From Deltaproteobacteria bacterium (GTDB taxonomy: Bacteria > Desulfobacterota > Syntrophia > Syntrophales > Smithellaceae): a DNA stretch of 5,469 bases. This document shows positions 4,873 through 5,469 of the stretch, piece by piece (the stretch's first letter is position 1; each line of letters begins with the position of its first letter). The DNA lies in contig JAGFXG010000152.1 in the NCBI GenBank assembly GCA_017860985.1, positions 1 through 5,469 on the forward strand, read 5' to 3'. The notes under the pieces are model-generated. The model worked only from the letters and a program-made list of their open reading frames with translations. It ran no database searches and was not told where the DNA came from. The position numbers were made by a program, and so were the translations under genes.

Positions 4873-5469
4873 TTATTTGATGTTCAGCCTTCGTAAAGTA
4901 TCTTCTTCAGGCTTGCCCGTGTTCTTGTCCCAGCCGAACTGATCCCAGTAATCGGGGGCAAGTTTATCCATATCGACAAACCTTCCCTTGTTGGCACCCT
5001 CTTTCTGGGGTGGTTTGCCCAGGGCACGGGCACTGATGAAGTTGTCTTTCGGTTCGATGCCGTGCTTGATGTTGAAAGCCTGTTTCAGGGTCTGAATGCG
5101 TTCGCCGATGGTCATGTATTCTTCGGGCGTCAGCGTCCAGCCGGACGCGGCATTCAGCCAGTCAAACGTCGGGATTCTTTTTGCCCCGATGAAGAGGCCG
5201 AACATGCACATGCCGGCTCCGTTGGCGAGGCTCATGAATTTGCTGCAAGCAGCGGCGACCCGGGCTTTTTCCCGGTCGATTTTGTACTTGCTTCCTTTCG
5301 TATAAAGAGGACTTGGCTTGGGCAGGCCTTTTACCCGTTTCCACAATTGAAACATTTCGTAGTAAAGGTGGGCGCCGAGAGTGTGTCGCCCCGGTGTCGG
5401 TTCAAGACAATAGTGAACGTTGAATCCGGGATCATTGCGTCCGTCATGCATGGCCGGTTCCTGGCCGCC
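4873..5469 (-). CDS. AOR-family tungsten/molybdenum oxidoreductase, C-terminal part (5' end beyond right edge)
   Basis: The frame is open from the right edge to the stop at 4873, giving 198 residues; the true start lies off the window, so the Met at 5451 is internal. The sequence matches the C-terminal domains of aldehyde:ferredoxin oxidoreductases. It shows GFNVHYCLEPTPGRHTLGAH, corresponding to the late domain-2 region; NGAGMCMFGLF, with the cysteine (codon 5208-5206) in the place of the final [4Fe-4S] ligand; and ASGWTLTPEEYMTIGERIQ followed by AFNIKHGI, hallmarks of domain 3, then KGRFVDMDKLAPDYWDQFGWD at the end. These enzymes hold a bis-pterin W or Mo cofactor and one cubane cluster, and oxidise aldehydes or reduce acids; the BamB branch reduces benzoyl-CoA. 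Substrate-determining residues lie mostly in the missing part, so the subfamily cannot be told. The polyferredoxin gene follows 12 bp downstream. Confidence 0.88.
   Translation of the reverse strand, partial: GGQEPAMHDGRNDPGFNVHYCLEPTPGRHTLGAHLYYEMFQLWKRVKGLPKPSPLYTKGSKYKIDREKARVAAACSKFMSLANGAGMCMFGLFIGAKRIPTFDWLNAASGWTLTPEEYMTIGERIQTLKQAFNIKHGIEPKDNFISARALGKPPQKEGANKGRFVDMDKLAPDYWDQFGWDKNTGKPEEDTLRRLNIK

Overview
The window reads as a chromosomal segment of an anaerobic bacterium. A member of the Desulfobacterota (Syntrophus/Smithella-like, or a sulfate reducer) is my best guess. This is inferred from a formate-tetrahydrofolate ligase, an aldehyde:ferredoxin oxidoreductase (AOR)-family enzyme with its own polyferredoxin, a type IV pilus/GspE-type N-terminal domain protein, and a dispersed palindromic repeat of a kind I associate with environmental anaerobes. 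No 16S gene, tRNA, IS element, CRISPR array or phage gene is visible.

Layout. (1) 1-402, minus: the N-terminal part of a response-regulator-like protein that runs off the left edge. (2) 403-849: an AT-rich divergent intergenic region with a 7-bp inverted repeat, a foldable stretch and a good promoter candidate. (3) 850-2869, plus: a tight two-gene operon, an ACT-domain protein followed 4 bp later by formate-tetrahydrofolate ligase (fhs). (4) 2943-3740, minus, convergent with fhs: a stand-alone MshEN/GspE_N-type protein with no ATPase domain. Its 5' leader carries eight tandem AGT triplets. (5) 3741-4419: about 680 bp without a credible gene, holding a minus-strand promoter, short direct repeats, a GC-rich REP-like hairpin and a run of small hairpins. 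(6) 4420-5469, minus: a four-cluster ferredoxin preceded by the C-terminal part of an AOR-family tungsten/molybdenum enzyme cut by the right edge.

Functionally, two modules belong to low-potential anaerobic metabolism. Fhs makes 10-formyl-THF from formate and ATP, and the ACT protein next to it resembles the regulatory half of 10-formyl-THF hydrolase (PurU) or GcvR, so it may sense folate/one-carbon or amino-acid status. The AOR-ferredoxin pair would couple an aldehyde/carboxylate or aryl-CoA-type redox reaction to a chain of [4Fe-4S] clusters. The two signalling-like proteins (a receiver lacking most catalytic residues and an MshEN protein lacking its ATPase) both look like regulatory domains that have lost their usual partners or chemistry. 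I see no clear multi-gene novel system; the most interesting items are the ACT-fhs pair, the stand-alone MshEN protein with its triplet microsatellite, and the AOR-polyferredoxin pair.
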